A DNA stretch of 64,000 nt from Solirubrobacter taibaiensis. Lineage in GTDB: Bacteria; Actinomycetota; Thermoleophilia; Solirubrobacterales; Solirubrobacteraceae. The notes under the pieces are model-generated. The model was not told the origin of the DNA. It saw only the letters and a list, made by a program, of their open reading frames with translations, and made no database searches. The stretch is taken from NCBI GenBank assembly GCA_027587225.1, contig JAPDDQ010000016.1:1-64000 (forward strand). Direction: 5' to 3'. The stretch's first letter is position 1. Each line of letters begins with the position of its first letter. A program made the position numbers and the translations under genes. Positions 16,455 through 26,221 of this stretch are shown in pieces.

Positions 16455-17312
16455 GTGTCCGCTCCGCTCCTCTTGTGCGATACCCCCGGCCTGCTCTACC
16501 GGGGCTTCTTCGCCCTGCCCGACTCGATCAAGGGGGCGGAAGGCCGTCCCGTCAATGCGCTCGTCGGGTCGGTGAACATGACCCTGTGGTGCATCGAGAA
16601 GTACCAGCCGCGCGCGGTGGTGATGTGCTTCGGGCAAGAGTCCGCGACCTACCGGGTCGAGGCCTACCCGACCTACCACGCCGCGCGGCCCGAGATGCCC
16701 GACGACCTGGCGTGGCAGTGGGAGCGCGCCGGCGCGCTGTACGAAGCGCTGGGCTGGACCGTCCTGGGGCATGACGACCTGGAGGCGGACGACCTGATGG
16801 GCTCGTTCGCGGCGCTTGAAGCCGAGAGCGGCGGCAAGGCGATGATCCTCACCGCGGACCGCGACATGTTCCAGTGCGCCACCGAGGACGTCACGATCCT
16901 GCTCCAGAAGGCGCGTCAGCAGGGTCCGGACGAGGTCGGCCCCGAGCAGGTCAAGGAGATCTACGGGATCGAGCCTTCGCAGGTGCCGGACTTCATCGCG
17001 CTGCGCGGGGACCCGTCGGACGGGCTGCCGGGCGCGAAGGGCATCGGCGCCAAGACCGCCGCCGACATCCTGCAGCGCAAGGGCGACCTCGAGCACGCGA
17101 TCCTCGGCGCGATCCGCGAGAAGCCGTCCGTGCGCAAGTCGCTGATCGAGCAGGCGGCCGAGCTGCGCATGTTCCGCGACATCGCGACGCTCCGCGCCGT
17201 GGCGCTGGAGCGACCCGAGGATCGCCCGACGGACTACGCCGGCGGATCGAAGGCGGCCGAGGAGCTGGGCATGGGCCGGCTCTCAAAGCGCCTGGCCGAG
17301 GCCGCGGGCTAG
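16455..17312 (+). CDS. Stand-alone 5'-3' exonuclease (PolA N-terminal/FEN domain)
   Basis: A 285-residue flap-type 5' nuclease without a polymerase domain. Metal-binding acidic clusters: LLLCDTPGLLYRGF, LEADDLMGSFA, ILTADRDMFQ, and the helix-hairpin-helix GDPSDGLPGAKGIGAKTAADIL. Such enzymes process Okazaki RNA primers and repair flaps. GTG start at 16455; an ATACTT sequence just upstream may be a leaderless -10. Its stop overlaps the stop of the convergent gene (CTAG). Confidence 0.9.
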   Translation: MSAPLLLCDTPGLLYRGFFALPDSIKGAEGRPVNALVGSVNMTLWCIEKYQPRAVVMCFGQESATYRVEAYPTYHAARPEMPDDLAWQWERAGALYEALGWTVLGHDDLEADDLMGSFAALEAESGGKAMILTADRDMFQCATEDVTILLQKARQQGPDEVGPEQVKEIYGIEPSQVPDFIALRGDPSDGLPGAKGIGAKTAADILQRKGDLEHAILGAIREKPSVRKSLIEQAAELRMFRDIATLRAVALERPEDRPTDYAGGSKAAEELGMGRLSKRLAEAAG

Positions 17313-17692
17313 TACGCGGTTGCCCGGGCTTTCTCGGGCTCGATCAGGTAGACGACCATCTCCGGGTCGCGCGGGTACGGCTTGCCTTCGTACTTCTGCG
17401 ACATCCGGTCGACGATCGCCCAGGCGGGGTCGCCCTCGAGCCGCTGGTCCACGCGGCCACGGATGACCGCGCTCGTCAGCGGGCGATCGGCCTGCGTGAT
17501 CGAGAGCGCGACCCGCCCGTCGCGGTCCAGGTTGCGCGCCTTCAGGGCGGTCGGCTCCGTGAAGATCGCGATCTGATCGCCCTCGAGGTCGACCCAGAGC
17601 GGAACGGAGTGCGGCGCACCGTCCTTGAGGAGCGTGGCGAGGTGACCGATGTTGGGACCGCTCAGGAGCGCGCGGGCGAGATCGTCGAGCAT
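17309..17692 (-). CDS. PPOX-class flavin/F420-dependent oxidoreductase
   Basis: A 127-residue split-barrel protein of the pyridoxamine-oxidase-like fold. Pattern IGHLATLLKDGAPHSVPLWVDLEGDQIAIFTEPTALKARNLDRDGRVALSI is that of the actinobacterial F420-dependent PPOX group (Rv1155-like). The cofactor choice, FMN or F420, cannot be fixed from sequence alone. It starts 4 bases after the stop of the giant secreted protein gene. Confidence 0.82.
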   Translation of the reverse strand: MLDDLARALLSGPNIGHLATLLKDGAPHSVPLWVDLEGDQIAIFTEPTALKARNLDRDGRVALSITQADRPLTSAVIRGRVDQRLEGDPAWAIVDRMSQKYEGKPYPRDPEMVVYLIEPEKARATAY

Positions 17693-17696
17693 GGGG

Positions 17697-20600
17697 TCAC
17701 AGTCCCCGCCTCAGCGTCTGCGCACGCCCGGCCTTGGGAACCCAGCGCACGCTGATGGCGTCGCGTGCGCCGCGGCGGACTGGCCTGAGCGTGAGCGACC
17801 GCCGCTGCGCACGCGTGAACGTGGCGCTGCCGCGCGCGAGCGTCCGGCCGCGGCGGTCGAGCACCCGGACCTCGAGCCGACCGGGGTCGGGCGCGACGAC
17901 GCGCAGCGTGACGCGACGCCCGGCCCGGGCCTTGCGTACGGCCGTGCGGGCCTGATCCGCCCAGGTCGCGACCGACGCCGAACGCGTGGCCGGCACGACG
18001 ACCGGCGGGTCCGGCGCGGGGAATGGAGCCGGCAGGGGCGACGCGCTCGGGGTGGGAACCACGGTCGCGTCGGGCGTGGGCTCGGCGGTGGCCGTCGGCG
18101 CAGGCGTGGGGTCGGGCGACGGGCTCGGCGTCGCGCTGGCCACGGCGGTCGCCGAGGCCACGGGCGTCGTCGTGGGCGACGTACTCGCGGTCGGCGTGGG
18201 CGACGCGGTCGGAGTCGACGTCGCGGTCGCGGTCGGCGTGGGGGTGGGCGACGCGGTCGGTGAGGGACTCGGGCTGGCGGTCGGACTCGGCGACGCGGTC
18301 GGTGACGGCGACGAGGCCGGCGTCGCGGTCGGTGACGGACTCGGGCTCGGGGACGGCGACGGCGTCGCGGTCGGTGACGGCGTCGCGGTCGGTGACGGAC
18401 TCGGGCTCGGGGACGGCGTGGGCGACGCGGTCGGGGTCGGCGTCGCGGTCGGCGTCGGCGTGGGCGACGCGGTCGGCGTTGCGGTCGGCGTCGGCGTCGC
18501 GGTTGGGGTCGGCGTCGCGGTCGCGGTCGGCGTGGGCGTCGCGGTCGGCGTCGGCGTCGGGCCGGTGATGGTCCAGGTGTGCGTGGCGGGCGTCGGGTCG
18601 GCGTCGCCGTCCGGGCCGGTGGAGGCGAACTCGATCGTGTGGGTGCCGGCCGGCATCGGGGTGCAGCACCAGATCGAGCCGCCGCAGGCCTGCCAGGCGC
18701 CGCCGTCGAGTCGGCAGGCGACCGTTCCGGTGGCGCCGACGACGAACCGGACGTTGTTGCCGCCGACGAGCGGGCCGGAGATGATCTCCGTCTCCTCCGG
18801 GGTGTTCTCGATCTGGGTCCAGTAGACGGAGCCGTGCTGCGTGTTGCCGGCGGCGTCGGTGACACGGACGCTCGCGGAGTGGGAGCCGGGCGCGAGGCCG
18901 GTCGGCGTCCAGCCGGTCGCGCACGGCTGCCAGGAGCGCGAATCCACACGGCACTCGAGCCCGGCGGCCGGATCGTCGGTCTTGATGTCGATGACCGCGC
19001 GGTCGTGCTTCGTGCGGTCCGGCGTGCGGCGCTTCACGGTCAGCGACGGCGCCTGGAGGTCCACGGCCCAGCGGAGCACGACCGGCGTCGGGTCGGCGGT
19101 CCCGGACGCGTTGACCGCTCGGATCACGGCCGTGTGCTCACCGGGACGCAGCCGACTGATGTACCAGTACGGGCCGCACGGCTCCCAGTCGCCCGCATCG
19201 AGCCGGCACTCGAAGCGCGTGGCAGTGCTCGAGCCGCTCACGCCGAGCAGCAGCTGGGCGAGCGGGGACACGGCCGCCGGGGCGTCGCGGACGACGGTGT
19301 CCGGAGCGGAGAGATCGGTCGTCCAGCGCCACGGCTCGGCCTCACCGACCTTGCCGCCGGCATCGATCGCGCGAGCCTCGAACGTATGCGCGCCGTCGCC
19401 GACGGTCACAGCGCTCGGGCACGGGCCCCAGGCGCCACCGTCCAATCGGCACTCGCGCCGCGCCGTGGCGTCGTCCACGAGCAGCGTGAACCCGGGCCGG
19501 GCATCGCCGCTGCGCTCGCTCGGGCCCGCGGTGATCGTGACCCGCGGCGCGGCGTCGGCGGTCCAGTCCCAGACGGCGGGCGTGGCGTCGCTGCGTCCCC
19601 AGCGGTGCGCGCGCACCTCGAGCCGATGGGTGCCGTCGGCGAGCCCGTCGAACCGCGTGTCGGCGCGGCACGGCTCCCAGGACCCGGCGTCCAGGCGGCA
19701 CTCGAATCCGTCGGTTTCCGCCTCCGCGAAGCGGAACACGGCCTCGCGCGACCCGGTCGCGGCCGGAGGCCCGCTGAACACCCGCGTGTCGACCGCCGGG
19801 GCACCGACGACCCAGGTGAAGGAAGCCGGGGTCGGGTCGCGGTTGCCGGCTTCGTCGATCGCGATCACCTGCAGCACGTGCGTTCCGTCCGCGAGCCCTT
19901 CGATCCGCGTGATGCCCTCGTCGTCGGCGTCGCAGAAGGAGAGCTGGACCCCGTCGAGGATGCAGATGGCCCGCGCCCCCCAGGTGTCGTCGCGCCACGC
20001 GTGCCCGTCCTCGCGGCCAAGATCACGCGTCTCGATCCTGAACCGCGCGAACGGGTGGCTCGTCTGCATGCCGTCGACGAGCATCGGGCTGGTGACGCGG
20101 GTGTCCGGCACGGTCACGTCCACGCCGAGGGAGACCGCACGCGGCTCGCTCACACGCCCGCGGTTCGTGGCGCGCACCTCGACGGAGTGGGAGCCCTCGG
20201 CGAGCCCGGTGAGCCGCAACGGGCTCGTGCACGGCGCCCACGCGCCCTCGTCGAGCGAGCACTCGAACGTCGACCCCTCGCGATCCGCGCTGAAGGTCAC
20301 GTCGATGTCCCGCGTGGGCAGCCACTGCCGCAGCGGCGGGACCGTCACGACCGGCGTGTAGAGGTCGGTCGTCCAGTTCGAGGTCGCCGCTGGGCTGCGC
20401 TCGCCGGCGGCGTTGAACACCCGTACCGAGAACGTGTGCGGCCCGTCGCTCAACCCACTGGCCCGATACCCCGGGGCGCAGGGTGTGAACGGCGCCCCGT
20501 CGAGCGAGCACTCCGAGCCCACCACGCCCTCGGACTGGTACCAGTCCCAGCTGAAGGCGCCGCTGCTGTCGCGCGGGCCCGGGCCGCCCCACAACTCGGG

Positions 20601-23117
20601 CTCACTCGGCGGGACGACCGCCGCGGCACGGGCCTTCGCGCCGCGTTCGACGACCTGCCAACCCACGACCGTGCCCTCCCACGGGCTGCTCTGGACACCC
20701 GGAGCGCGGCCGGCGACCCGAACCGCGTGCTCCCCCGGCGCGAGCCCGTCGAGCTGCAGCGGGCTGGAGCACGGCTGCTCGGCGCCACCGTCGACGCTGC
20801 ACACGAACGAGCCCGCCGGCCCCGAGGCCACCCAGGCGATCCGCGCCGAGCGCGCGGTGGTGAGCGCCGCCGGCGCGGCCACGATCGTCGCCTGCGGCAC
20901 GGTCGGGGGCGCCGGCCCGGGGCCATAGGAGAAGTAGCCGCTGCCGATGGTGCCGTCCGCGCCGACGCCGCGGACGCGGAGCGGGTGCTGCTCACCCGGC
21001 TGGACGTCGTACAGATCCACGAGCATGGGGCAGCGCCACCACGTCGTCCCGTTGCGCGTGCACTCGGCCACGGAGCCGGCGCGCGGCGTGATGCGATATC
21101 TGGCGCTGCCGACGGTCGCCCCCGTGCTCCCGTAGCCCTCGGCGTACGGGTCCAGGCCCCACTCGAACTTGTCGGCGCTGCCGACATTGCCCGCGGCATC
21201 GGTCGCGCGCACCTCGATCATCCGCGTGACCCAGGTGATCGGCTGCCCTGACGAGCACGGCTTCCACTCGTCCGGGGACGTGCTGTCGCCGCGGTGGCAC
21301 TCGTACGTCACGCCGGGCTCATCGGCCGAGAACTCGAACACCGGGCTCGCGGTCGAGCGCGGCGCCGGCCCGCGGACGACCCGCGTCGTCGGCGCGCGCC
21401 GGTCGAGCGTGAACGACCAGCGGACGGGGTCGGCCTCGAGCCGGCCCGACTGGTCGCGCGCGCGGACCTCGAACACGTGCGGGCCCTCGGCCAGGCCGGG
21501 CTTCGCGTATCCGCCCGTGAGGCTCGGCTCCTTCCAGTAGTCCGCGGAGCAACGCTCCCACGTCCCGCCGTCCAGGCGGCATTCGAACAGCGCGGCCTCG
21601 TCGGCCTCGAAGCCGATGCTCGTCCAGTGCTCCTTCGGGACCGGGGGCTGCGTGATCCGCGTGGTCGGTGGCGCCGCTTCCGTGCGCCAGCGCGCCTCCG
21701 CGCCCGGCCCGAGCTCGACCCAACCCTCCGGACCGGCCGAACGGACGGCCAGCACGTGCACGCGATCGGTGAGCCCGGACAGCGACGGCGACGTCGCGCA
21801 CGGCTCCCAGCCACCCTCGTCGAGCCGGCACTCAAAGCTCGCGTCCGCGCGCGTCGAGCGCAGCCGCGCCTGCGCGGCGCGCGTATCGAGCACTCCGGCG
21901 GGCGCCGTCTCGAACGCCGCCGTGCCGGGATCGGGCCCGGCACCCACACGGCGCCCGACCGGCGGCGTGCCCGCCCCGGTGGGCCGCCAGGTGACCAGCG
22001 TCCCACCGGCGCCGGTGGACAGGGCGGGAACCCCGGACACCGCCGTGGGATCGTCGAGCGGTACCTCGGGCGCGCTCGCGGCCGGGTCGGCGAACGGCAG
22101 CCGCCGCGCGAGCATCTGCAGCACGGACAGCGGATGCTCGATCACGTTGCCCGCACGGCGCGCGGTGATCCACGCGCCGCCGACGCGGTCCGCGATGACC
22201 CTGGGCCCGTGGTCGGTGTCGCGGATCGCATCGCGGCGCGAGACGTCGAACGCGGGCGCCAAGGGCTGCCCGGCGAGGTCCAGCCGCCGCGCGACGACGG
22301 CACCCGGGGCGAACGTCTCGTCGAGCTGGTCCCAGACCACGAGGTACTCCGTGCCCGAGAACGCGACATCCGGCCAGCGCCCGCGCGCGGCCCCGACCTC
22401 GACCGCGGCACCGACGGGCGTCGCCGACGCGTCGAGCCGCAGCGCCTGGATCGTCAGGGCAGAGTTGAAGACGAGCAGCGCGCCGCCGGCCGGGTCGGGC
22501 GCGAGCGCCGTGCGGGCGACCGTCTCGCTGCTGCCCGTGGCGGAGACGACGCGCTTGACCGGGTCCAGCGTCCCGTCGGGGCTGACGCGGCGCGCGACGA
22601 CGCTGCGCGGCGAGGCCTGCCAGTCGACGCTGGTCGCCAGCAGCCCGCCGTCGGCGGTGCGCACCACGTCGGCTCCGTGGACGCGCCCGCTGAACAGCGT
22701 CACCGGAGTGCCTGTCACCGTCCCGTCCGCGGCCACCCGGCGCAGCTTGGTCTGCGCCGTCCACGCGTAGGCGTCGTACTCGACCGAGACGAGGTCGGCG
22801 CCTCCGCCCGGGTGCGCGACCAGGTACAGCTCGGTCGCCGAGATCCGCTCGGCGCTCCCGATCGAGATGGTTCGCACCGGACCTGACGGTGCACCTGAGT
22901 CGTCGAGTGGCCGCAGCTGCACGCCGCCTTCCTGGCCCCACGCGGTGAGGTACCCGCTGCCGAGACCGACGGAGACGACGGGCCCGTAGACCGGCCCGTC
23001 GCCCAGCGTGTGCGTCGCCGTCGCGCGCATCGGCTCCTGGGCGCCCGCAGGCGCGGCGAGCAGTGCCGCCGCCAACGCGGCAAGGAGCGCTAGAAGGACG
23101 GAGCGGGGGGCCGGCAA
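17697..23117 (-). CDS. Giant secreted modular protein with Cys-pair Ig-like repeats and Pro/Thr stalk
   Basis: A 1806-residue exported protein. Signal peptide residues 1-26 ([21 protein letters not shown]). Residues about 30-410 look like a beta-propeller or similar repeat domain. From about 425 to 1515 come 13 copies of a module of the form [13 protein letters not shown] ... LxxGxHxxxVRAxDxAGN, each with two cysteines about 10-15 residues apart. A low-complexity Pro/Thr/Ala/Ser stalk follows (about 1520-1690), then a basic ~115-residue C-terminal domain ([21 protein letters not shown] ...). There is no LPXTG and no clear C-terminal membrane helix. Start is TTG at 23117, directly before the signal peptide. 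Probably a surface or matrix adhesin; function not known. Confidence 0.85.
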   Translation of the reverse strand: MPAPRSVLLALLAALAAALLAAPAGAQEPMRATATHTLGDGPVYGPVVSVGLGSGYLTAWGQEGGVQLRPLDDSGAPSGPVRTISIGSAERISATELYLVAHPGGGADLVSVEYDAYAWTAQTKLRRVAADGTVTGTPVTLFSGRVHGADVVRTADGGLLATSVDWQASPRSVVARRVSPDGTLDPVKRVVSATGSSETVARTALAPDPAGGALLVFNSALTIQALRLDASATPVGAAVEVGAARGRWPDVAFSGTEYLVVWDQLDETFAPGAVVARRLDLAGQPLAPAFDVSRRDAIRDTDHGPRVIADRVGGAWITARRAGNVIEHPLSVLQMLARRLPFADPAASAPEVPLDDPTAVSGVPALSTGAGGTLVTWRPTGAGTPPVGRRVGAGPDPGTAAFETAPAGVLDTRAAQARLRSTRADASFECRLDEGGWEPCATSPSLSGLTDRVHVLAVRSAGPEGWVELGPGAEARWRTEAAPPTTRITQPPVPKEHWTSIGFEADEAALFECRLDGGTWERCSADYWKEPSLTGGYAKPGLAEGPHVFEVRARDQSGRLEADPVRWSFTLDRRAPTTRVVRGPAPRSTASPVFEFSADEPGVTYECHRGDSTSPDEWKPCSSGQPITWVTRMIEVRATDAAGNVGSADKFEWGLDPYAEGYGSTGATVGSARYRITPRAGSVAECTRNGTTWWRCPMLVDLYDVQPGEQHPLRVRGVGADGTIGSGYFSYGPGPAPPTVPQATIVAAPAALTTARSARIAWVASGPAGSFVCSVDGGAEQPCSSPLQLDGLAPGEHAVRVAGRAPGVQSSPWEGTVVGWQVVERGAKARAAAVVPPSEPELWGGPGPRDSSGAFSWDWYQSEGVVGSECSLDGAPFTPCAPGYRASGLSDGPHTFSVRVFNAAGERSPAATSNWTTDLYTPVVTVPPLRQWLPTRDIDVTFSADREGSTFECSLDEGAWAPCTSPLRLTGLAEGSHSVEVRATNRGRVSEPRAVSLGVDVTVPDTRVTSPMLVDGMQTSHPFARFRIETRDLGREDGHAWRDDTWGARAICILDGVQLSFCDADDEGITRIEGLADGTHVLQVIAIDEAGNRDPTPASFTWVVGAPAVDTRVFSGPPAATGSREAVFRFAEAETDGFECRLDAGSWEPCRADTRFDGLADGTHRLEVRAHRWGRSDATPAVWDWTADAAPRVTITAGPSERSGDARPGFTLLVDDATARRECRLDGGAWGPCPSAVTVGDGAHTFEARAIDAGGKVGEAEPWRWTTDLSAPDTVVRDAPAAVSPLAQLLLGVSGSSTATRFECRLDAGDWEPCGPYWYISRLRPGEHTAVIRAVNASGTADPTPVVLRWAVDLQAPSLTVKRRTPDRTKHDRAVIDIKTDDPAAGLECRVDSRSWQPCATGWTPTGLAPGSHSASVRVTDAAGNTQHGSVYWTQIENTPEETEIISGPLVGGNNVRFVVGATGTVACRLDGGAWQACGGSIWCCTPMPAGTHTIEFASTGPDGDADPTPATHTWTITGPTPTPTATPTPTATATPTPTATPTPTATPTASPTPTPTATPTPTASPTPSPSPSPSPTATPSPTATPSPSPSPSPSPTATPASSPSPTASPSPTASPSPSPTASPTPTPTATATSTPTASPTPTASTSPTTTPVASATAVASATPSPSPDPTPAPTATAEPTPDATVVPTPSASPLPAPFPAPDPPVVVPATRSASVATWADQARTAVRKARAGRRVTLRVVAPDPGRLEVRVLDRRGRTLARGSATFTRAQRRSLTLRPVRRGARDAISVRWVPKAGRAQTLRRGL
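18060..18570. repeat. Low-complexity tandem repeats encoding Pro/Thr/Ser stalk
   Basis: Imperfect 6-, 12- and 18-base repeats built from GTCGGC, GTCGCG and GGCGAC units (plus strand). They encode TP, TA and SP dipeptides of the stalk in the giant secreted protein. The array is in frame throughout. Length variation between strains would be expected here. Confidence 0.85.
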
Positions 23118-23172
23118 CGCGAGTTCAGAGGGCGATGATCACCCACATGAGTGATCGGTGAACCCGAAGTAT

Positions 23173-23529
23173 TCACGGACGCGGTTCTGCACGCGCCAGT
23201 AGGTCGTAGGCGGTGTCGCCGACCCAGTGCGCGGCCCCCAGCCCGAGCTCGAGATCCACGCACTCGCGCAGGCGCGCGGCGGCGCGTTCCGCACCTGGGC
23301 GCCCCGTGGCGGGGAGCAGCGCGAGCAGTTCGTCGGCCTCCCAGCGCACGATCACGTCCGCGTCACGCAGGCAGGCGGAGAGCAGCGGCGCCACCGCATC
23401 CGCGGAGCCCATCGGCACGCTGATCCGCACCAGCGCGAAGTCGCGCCCGTAGCGCACGCCCTCGGCGATGAGACGGTCCAGCATGAGACGGCCCACGTCG
23501 GGCCCGGGCAGCACGAAGCGCCGGTTCAC
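23173..23529 (-). CDS. Degenerate GGDEF-like domain protein
   Basis: A 118-residue protein whose second half follows the GGDEF fold: IVRWEADELLALLPATGRPGAERAAARLRE matches the family pattern in which RxGGDEFxxLLP is followed by a helix, and ELGLGAAHW ... AYDLLARAE matches the SIG-A strand and terminal helix. The signature itself reads WEADE, so diguanylate cyclase activity is not expected. GTG start at 23529 has TAGTGT 6 bases upstream (leaderless pattern). Could be a pseudo-enzyme or c-di-GMP sensor; unproven. Confidence 0.6.
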   Translation of the reverse strand: MNRRFVLPGPDVGRLMLDRLIAEGVRYGRDFALVRISVPMGSADAVAPLLSACLRDADVIVRWEADELLALLPATGRPGAERAAARLRECVDLELGLGAAHWVGDTAYDLLARAEPRP

Positions 23530-23535
23530 GCCGCG

Positions 23536-23541
23536 ACACTA
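23536..23541 (-). promoter_or_regulatory. Putative leaderless -10 box (TAGTGT)
   Basis: Minus-strand TAGTGT ends 6 bases before the GTG start at 23529. No Shine-Dalgarno is present between them. Confidence 0.4.
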
Positions 23542-23581
23542 ACGAGTCTCCGATGGGCTCGGGGTGAAATGTTCGACGTAT

Positions 23582-23992
23582 TCAGCCGACGGGCCAAAAG
23601 CCCTCATGAAAGGCGGAGCCGGCGACCGGGTCGGCCATCGTCACCGACACCATCGCGAGCGTCGCCGGCGCGTCCGACGTGTTGCGCGCGCTGCGGACCG
23701 TCGCCGCCGGAATCAGCACCGCGTCCCGCGGGCCGAGCTTCACCACGTCGTCGCCGAGCTTGAGCGTGATCTCGCCGTCGACGACGAAGTAGAGCTCCTC
23801 GATGTCCGTGTGGCTGTGGCCGAGGGACTCGTCGTAGCCGGGCGGGACGTTCGTCGTGCCGGGCTCGAGCACGCGCAGGTTGAACGCGATCTCGCCCGCG
23901 CCCATCGGCTTCGCGTACCCCAGGAACGCACCGGGGGCGTCCCCGGTGTAGTCGGGCGCGTCGGCGCCCCGCAAGAGGGTGTAGTCGCTCAC
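23582..23992 (-). CDS. Cupin-domain protein
   Basis: A 136-residue single-domain cupin. Motif 1 is GYDESLGHSHTDIEELYFVVDGE (His, His and Glu metal ligands) and motif 2 is LGPRDAVLIPAATVRSARN, where the usual His is replaced by arginine-rich sequence. The GTG start at 23992 overlaps the ychF stop (GTGA). It is the last gene of the mce-ychF operon. Substrate unknown. Confidence 0.82.
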   Translation of the reverse strand: MSDYTLLRGADAPDYTGDAPGAFLGYAKPMGAGEIAFNLRVLEPGTTNVPPGYDESLGHSHTDIEELYFVVDGEITLKLGDDVVKLGPRDAVLIPAATVRSARNTSDAPATLAMVSVTMADPVAGSAFHEGFWPVG

Positions 23993-25074
23993 CCGGTGTG
24001 TTTTACCGTGAGGACGTCGCCGTCCTTCATCAGGTAGTCGCGGCCTTCCAACCGCAGCGTGCCCTTGTCGCGGCCGCCGGAGTAGCCGCCCGCCTCGACG
24101 AGCGCCTCCCAGCCGATGACCTCCGCGCGCACGAACCCCTTCTGGATGTCCGAGTGGATCTCGCCCGCCGCGTGCCAGGCGGTGAGCCCTTCGCGCAGAT
24201 GCCACGTCTGGGCGGGCTTGCCCTCACCCGCGGTGAAGAACGCGATCAGCCGCAGCAGGCCGAACGCGCCGTTGACGACGCGGTGCAGGCCGGAGTCGCC
24301 GATGCCGAGCTCCTCGCGCATCGCGTCCGCTTCCTCGTCGTCCCCCATGTCGGCCAGGTCGGCCTCGATGCGGGAGGAGATCGCCACCGCGCCGGCGCCG
24401 GTCGCGGCGGCGTGATCGGCGACGACCGAGGGCACGGCGTCCTCGCCCTCGTTGACGTTGGCCACGAACAGCACGGGCTTGCCGGTCAGCGGGTACAGGT
24501 TGCGGGCCGCGTCGGGCGCCGCGGCCGGCACCGGGACGGTGCGCGCGGGCTTGCCGGCCTGCAGGGCCTCGATCACCTGACGCAGCCACTGCTCCTCCGC
24601 GACCGCGACCTTGTCGCCCGAGCGGGCGTCGCGGATCACACGCGAGTGCCGGCGTTCGGCGGAATCCAGATCGGCGAGCAGCAGCTCGGTCTCGATCGTC
24701 TCGATGTCCGCCGCCGGGTCCACCTTCCCCACCGGGTGGATGACGTTCTCGTCGGTGTGGCAGCGCACCACGTGCAGGAGCGCGTCGCACTCGCGGATGT
24801 TGGCCAGGAACTTGTTGCCGAGTCCTTCGCCCTTGGACGCGCCGGCCACCAGGCCGGCGATGTCGTGGAACTCGATCGTGTCCCAGACGATGTTGGAGGC
24901 GCCGACGGTGGCAGCGACCTGCTCCATCCGCGGGTCCTTGACCGGGACGGTCGCCACGTTGGGCTCGATCGTCGTGAACGGGTAGTTCGCCGCTTCGGCG
25001 CCCGCCTGGCTCAAGGCGTTGAACAGCGAGGACTTGCCCGCGTTGGGCATCCCCACGAGGCCGACCTTCATCAT
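23989..25074 (-). CDS. ychF: Ribosome-binding ATPase YchF
   Basis: A 361-residue Obg-like P-loop ATPase. G1 motif GMPNAGKSSLFN, G2/G3 region NYPFTTIEPNVA and HDIAGLVAGASKGEGLG, NVNEG in place of the GTPase NKxD motif (hence ATP preference), helical domain in the middle, and C-terminal TGS domain (FTAGEGKPAQTWHLREG ... YLMKDGDVLTVKH). Binds 70S ribosomes and affects translation and oxidative-stress responses in relatives. ATG 25074 overlaps the PAP2 stop. Confidence 0.96.
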   Translation of the reverse strand: MMKVGLVGMPNAGKSSLFNALSQAGAEAANYPFTTIEPNVATVPVKDPRMEQVAATVGASNIVWDTIEFHDIAGLVAGASKGEGLGNKFLANIRECDALLHVVRCHTDENVIHPVGKVDPAADIETIETELLLADLDSAERRHSRVIRDARSGDKVAVAEEQWLRQVIEALQAGKPARTVPVPAAAPDAARNLYPLTGKPVLFVANVNEGEDAVPSVVADHAAATGAGAVAISSRIEADLADMGDDEEADAMREELGIGDSGLHRVVNGAFGLLRLIAFFTAGEGKPAQTWHLREGLTAWHAAGEIHSDIQKGFVRAEVIGWEALVEAGGYSGGRDKGTLRLEGRDYLMKDGDVLTVKHTG

Positions 25075-25634
25075 CGTCCGAGGCTCCCGATGGCGGTGCC
25101 GAGCGCCGCGCCCGCGACGATGTCCGACGGGTAATGGACGCCGAGGTACAGGCGGCTGAAGGCCATCGCGGCGGCCGCGACCTGCAGCGGCGCGCCGGGG
25201 ATCAGCGCGCCGTACGCACGGGCGGCGGCGAAGGACGACGTCGAATGCGACGACGGGAAGGAGAGACCGGTGGGTGTGGCCATCAGATGCGGCAAATCCT
25301 CGACGGCGGGGCGCTTGCGCCCGATCGCCATCTTGATCGAGGTGGACGTGAGATAAGCGGCGCCGACCGTGGCGGTCGCGCGCAGCCAGTGACGCCGCCG
25401 GGGAGGGTCGACGAGCGCGCCGGCGAGTCCGACGCCGATCCAGACGGCCCCGTGCTCACCGAGCTTGGAGTAGTGGCGCACGATCCCGACGGCGTCGGGT
25501 CCGTGCGCCATCGACCGCGCGCGCCGGTAGAGCGCGAGATCGACGGCGTTGAACTTGACGCGCCAGGCCGGCGCGTCAGAAACCGATTCGGTGCTCGTCT
25601 GACTCAACGCGGAGATAGACGACCTGACCGACAT
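25071..25634 (-). CDS. PAP2-family membrane phosphatase
   Basis: A 187-residue lipid phosphatase-like protein. All three motifs are seen: KMAIGRKRP, PSSHS and SRLYLGVHYPSD with catalytic His. Hydrophobic segments fit 4-5 membrane helices. Likely acts on phosphatidic acid, phosphatidylglycerol phosphate or undecaprenyl diphosphate. The longest frame starts at ATG 25634 and overlaps the upstream gene by 59 bases; a start nearer 25607 (TTG) or ATG ~25512 is possible. Confidence 0.85.
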   Translation of the reverse strand: MSVRSSISALSQTSTESVSDAPAWRVKFNAVDLALYRRARSMAHGPDAVGIVRHYSKLGEHGAVWIGVGLAGALVDPPRRRHWLRATATVGAAYLTSTSIKMAIGRKRPAVEDLPHLMATPTGLSFPSSHSTSSFAAARAYGALIPGAPLQVAAAAMAFSRLYLGVHYPSDIVAGAALGTAIGSLGR

Positions 25635-25797
25635 CGATCAGGACGGCGCCATCGGCGGCTTCGATCTCGACCCAGCGCTCCTTGCCCTCCTTGAGGGTGG
25701 TGCGCAGGCTGATCAGGACGTCCTCGGGCAACCGCAGGGACAGCACCTGGCCGCCCTGAAAGCCGAGGGCGGTGCGACGTACGGCATTGGGACTCAA
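25576..25797 (-). CDS. Small conserved-looking protein of unknown function
   Basis: A 73-residue soluble beta-rich protein (LSPNAVRRTALGFQGGQVL ... VVYLRVESDEHRIGF). The TTG start at 25797 overlaps the methylmalonyl-CoA epimerase stop (TTGA), and the coding region fills the space between that gene and PAP2. No cysteines, membrane segment or known motif. I do not recognise the family. Confidence 0.6.
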   Translation of the reverse strand: MSPNAVRRTALGFQGGQVLSLRLPEDVLISLRTTLKEGKERWVEIEAADGAVLIDVGQVVYLRVESDEHRIGF

Positions 25798-26195
25798 TGT
25801 GCCTCCACTAGCTCGGTCAGGACGCCGCCGGCGGTCTTGGGGTGCAGAAACGCGACCTGCGTACCCCGGATGCCGGTCCGCGGCGTCTCGTCGATCAGCC
25901 GCAACCCGGCCTTGCGCGCCGCTTCCAGAGCGACGCTCACATCCGCGACCCGGTAGGCCACGTGATGCAGGCCAGGACCTCGCGCGGCGAGGAACTTCCC
26001 CACCGGCGTGTCGTCCGAGAGCGGCCGGAGCAGCTCCACGTGGCTCTCGCCGACGTCCAGCAGCACAGCCTCGACGCCCTGCTCCACGATCGTCTCGCGG
26101 TGCACGAGCGGCATGCCGTACGCCTGGGTATGGAGCTCGATCGCGGACTCGAGGTCGGCGACCGCTACCCCGATGTGGTCGATGCGGCCGAACAC
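25794..26195 (-). CDS. mce: Methylmalonyl-CoA epimerase
   Basis: A 133-residue vicinal-oxygen-chelate protein. Metal ligands are in DHIGVAV (His), GPGLHHVAY (His) and LTELVEAH (Glu), with the family GESHVELLRPLSDDTPVGKFL segment. It epimerises (S)- and (R)-methylmalonyl-CoA in propionate metabolism. The mutase is not in the window. GTG start 26195, leaderless pattern TACACT 8 bases upstream, first gene of the operon running to 23582. Confidence 0.93.
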   Translation of the reverse strand: MFGRIDHIGVAVADLESAIELHTQAYGMPLVHRETIVEQGVEAVLLDVGESHVELLRPLSDDTPVGKFLAARGPGLHHVAYRVADVSVALEAARKAGLRLIDETPRTGIRGTQVAFLHPKTAGGVLTELVEAH

Positions 26196-26203
26196 AGCGT
26201 GCG

Positions 26204-26213
26204 AGTGTACCCT
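26204..26213. promoter_or_regulatory. Divergent promoter with -10 boxes sharing one TA step
   Basis: The sequence AGTGTACCCT carries TACCCT on the plus strand (26208-26213) and TACACT on the minus strand (26209-26204). They share the TA at 26208-26209. Each ends exactly 8 bases before a GTG start (26222 and 26195). Confidence 0.55.
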
Positions 26214-26221
26214 CGCAGTCC

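Noticed and set aside
18060..18570. Repeat array considered as a CRISPR
   Set aside because: Units are 6-18 bases, contiguous and in frame within a gene; no spacers and no cas genes.
17986..18825. Long Gly/Val/Ala-rich open frame on the plus strand, antisense to the stalk repeats
   Set aside because: It is the mirror of the Pro/Thr repeat in the minus-strand gene; composition follows from the repeat, and there is no ribosome binding site or domain.
18579..21251. 890-residue plus-strand frame antisense to the giant secreted protein
   Set aside because: Arg/Gly/Ala-rich without motif or signal peptide; a codon-bias shadow of the minus-strand gene.
23137..23156. GATCAC-N8-GTGATC inverted repeat upstream of the giant secreted protein gene
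   Set aside because: Only 6-bp arms and no supporting promoter elements or second copy; too weak to call an operator.
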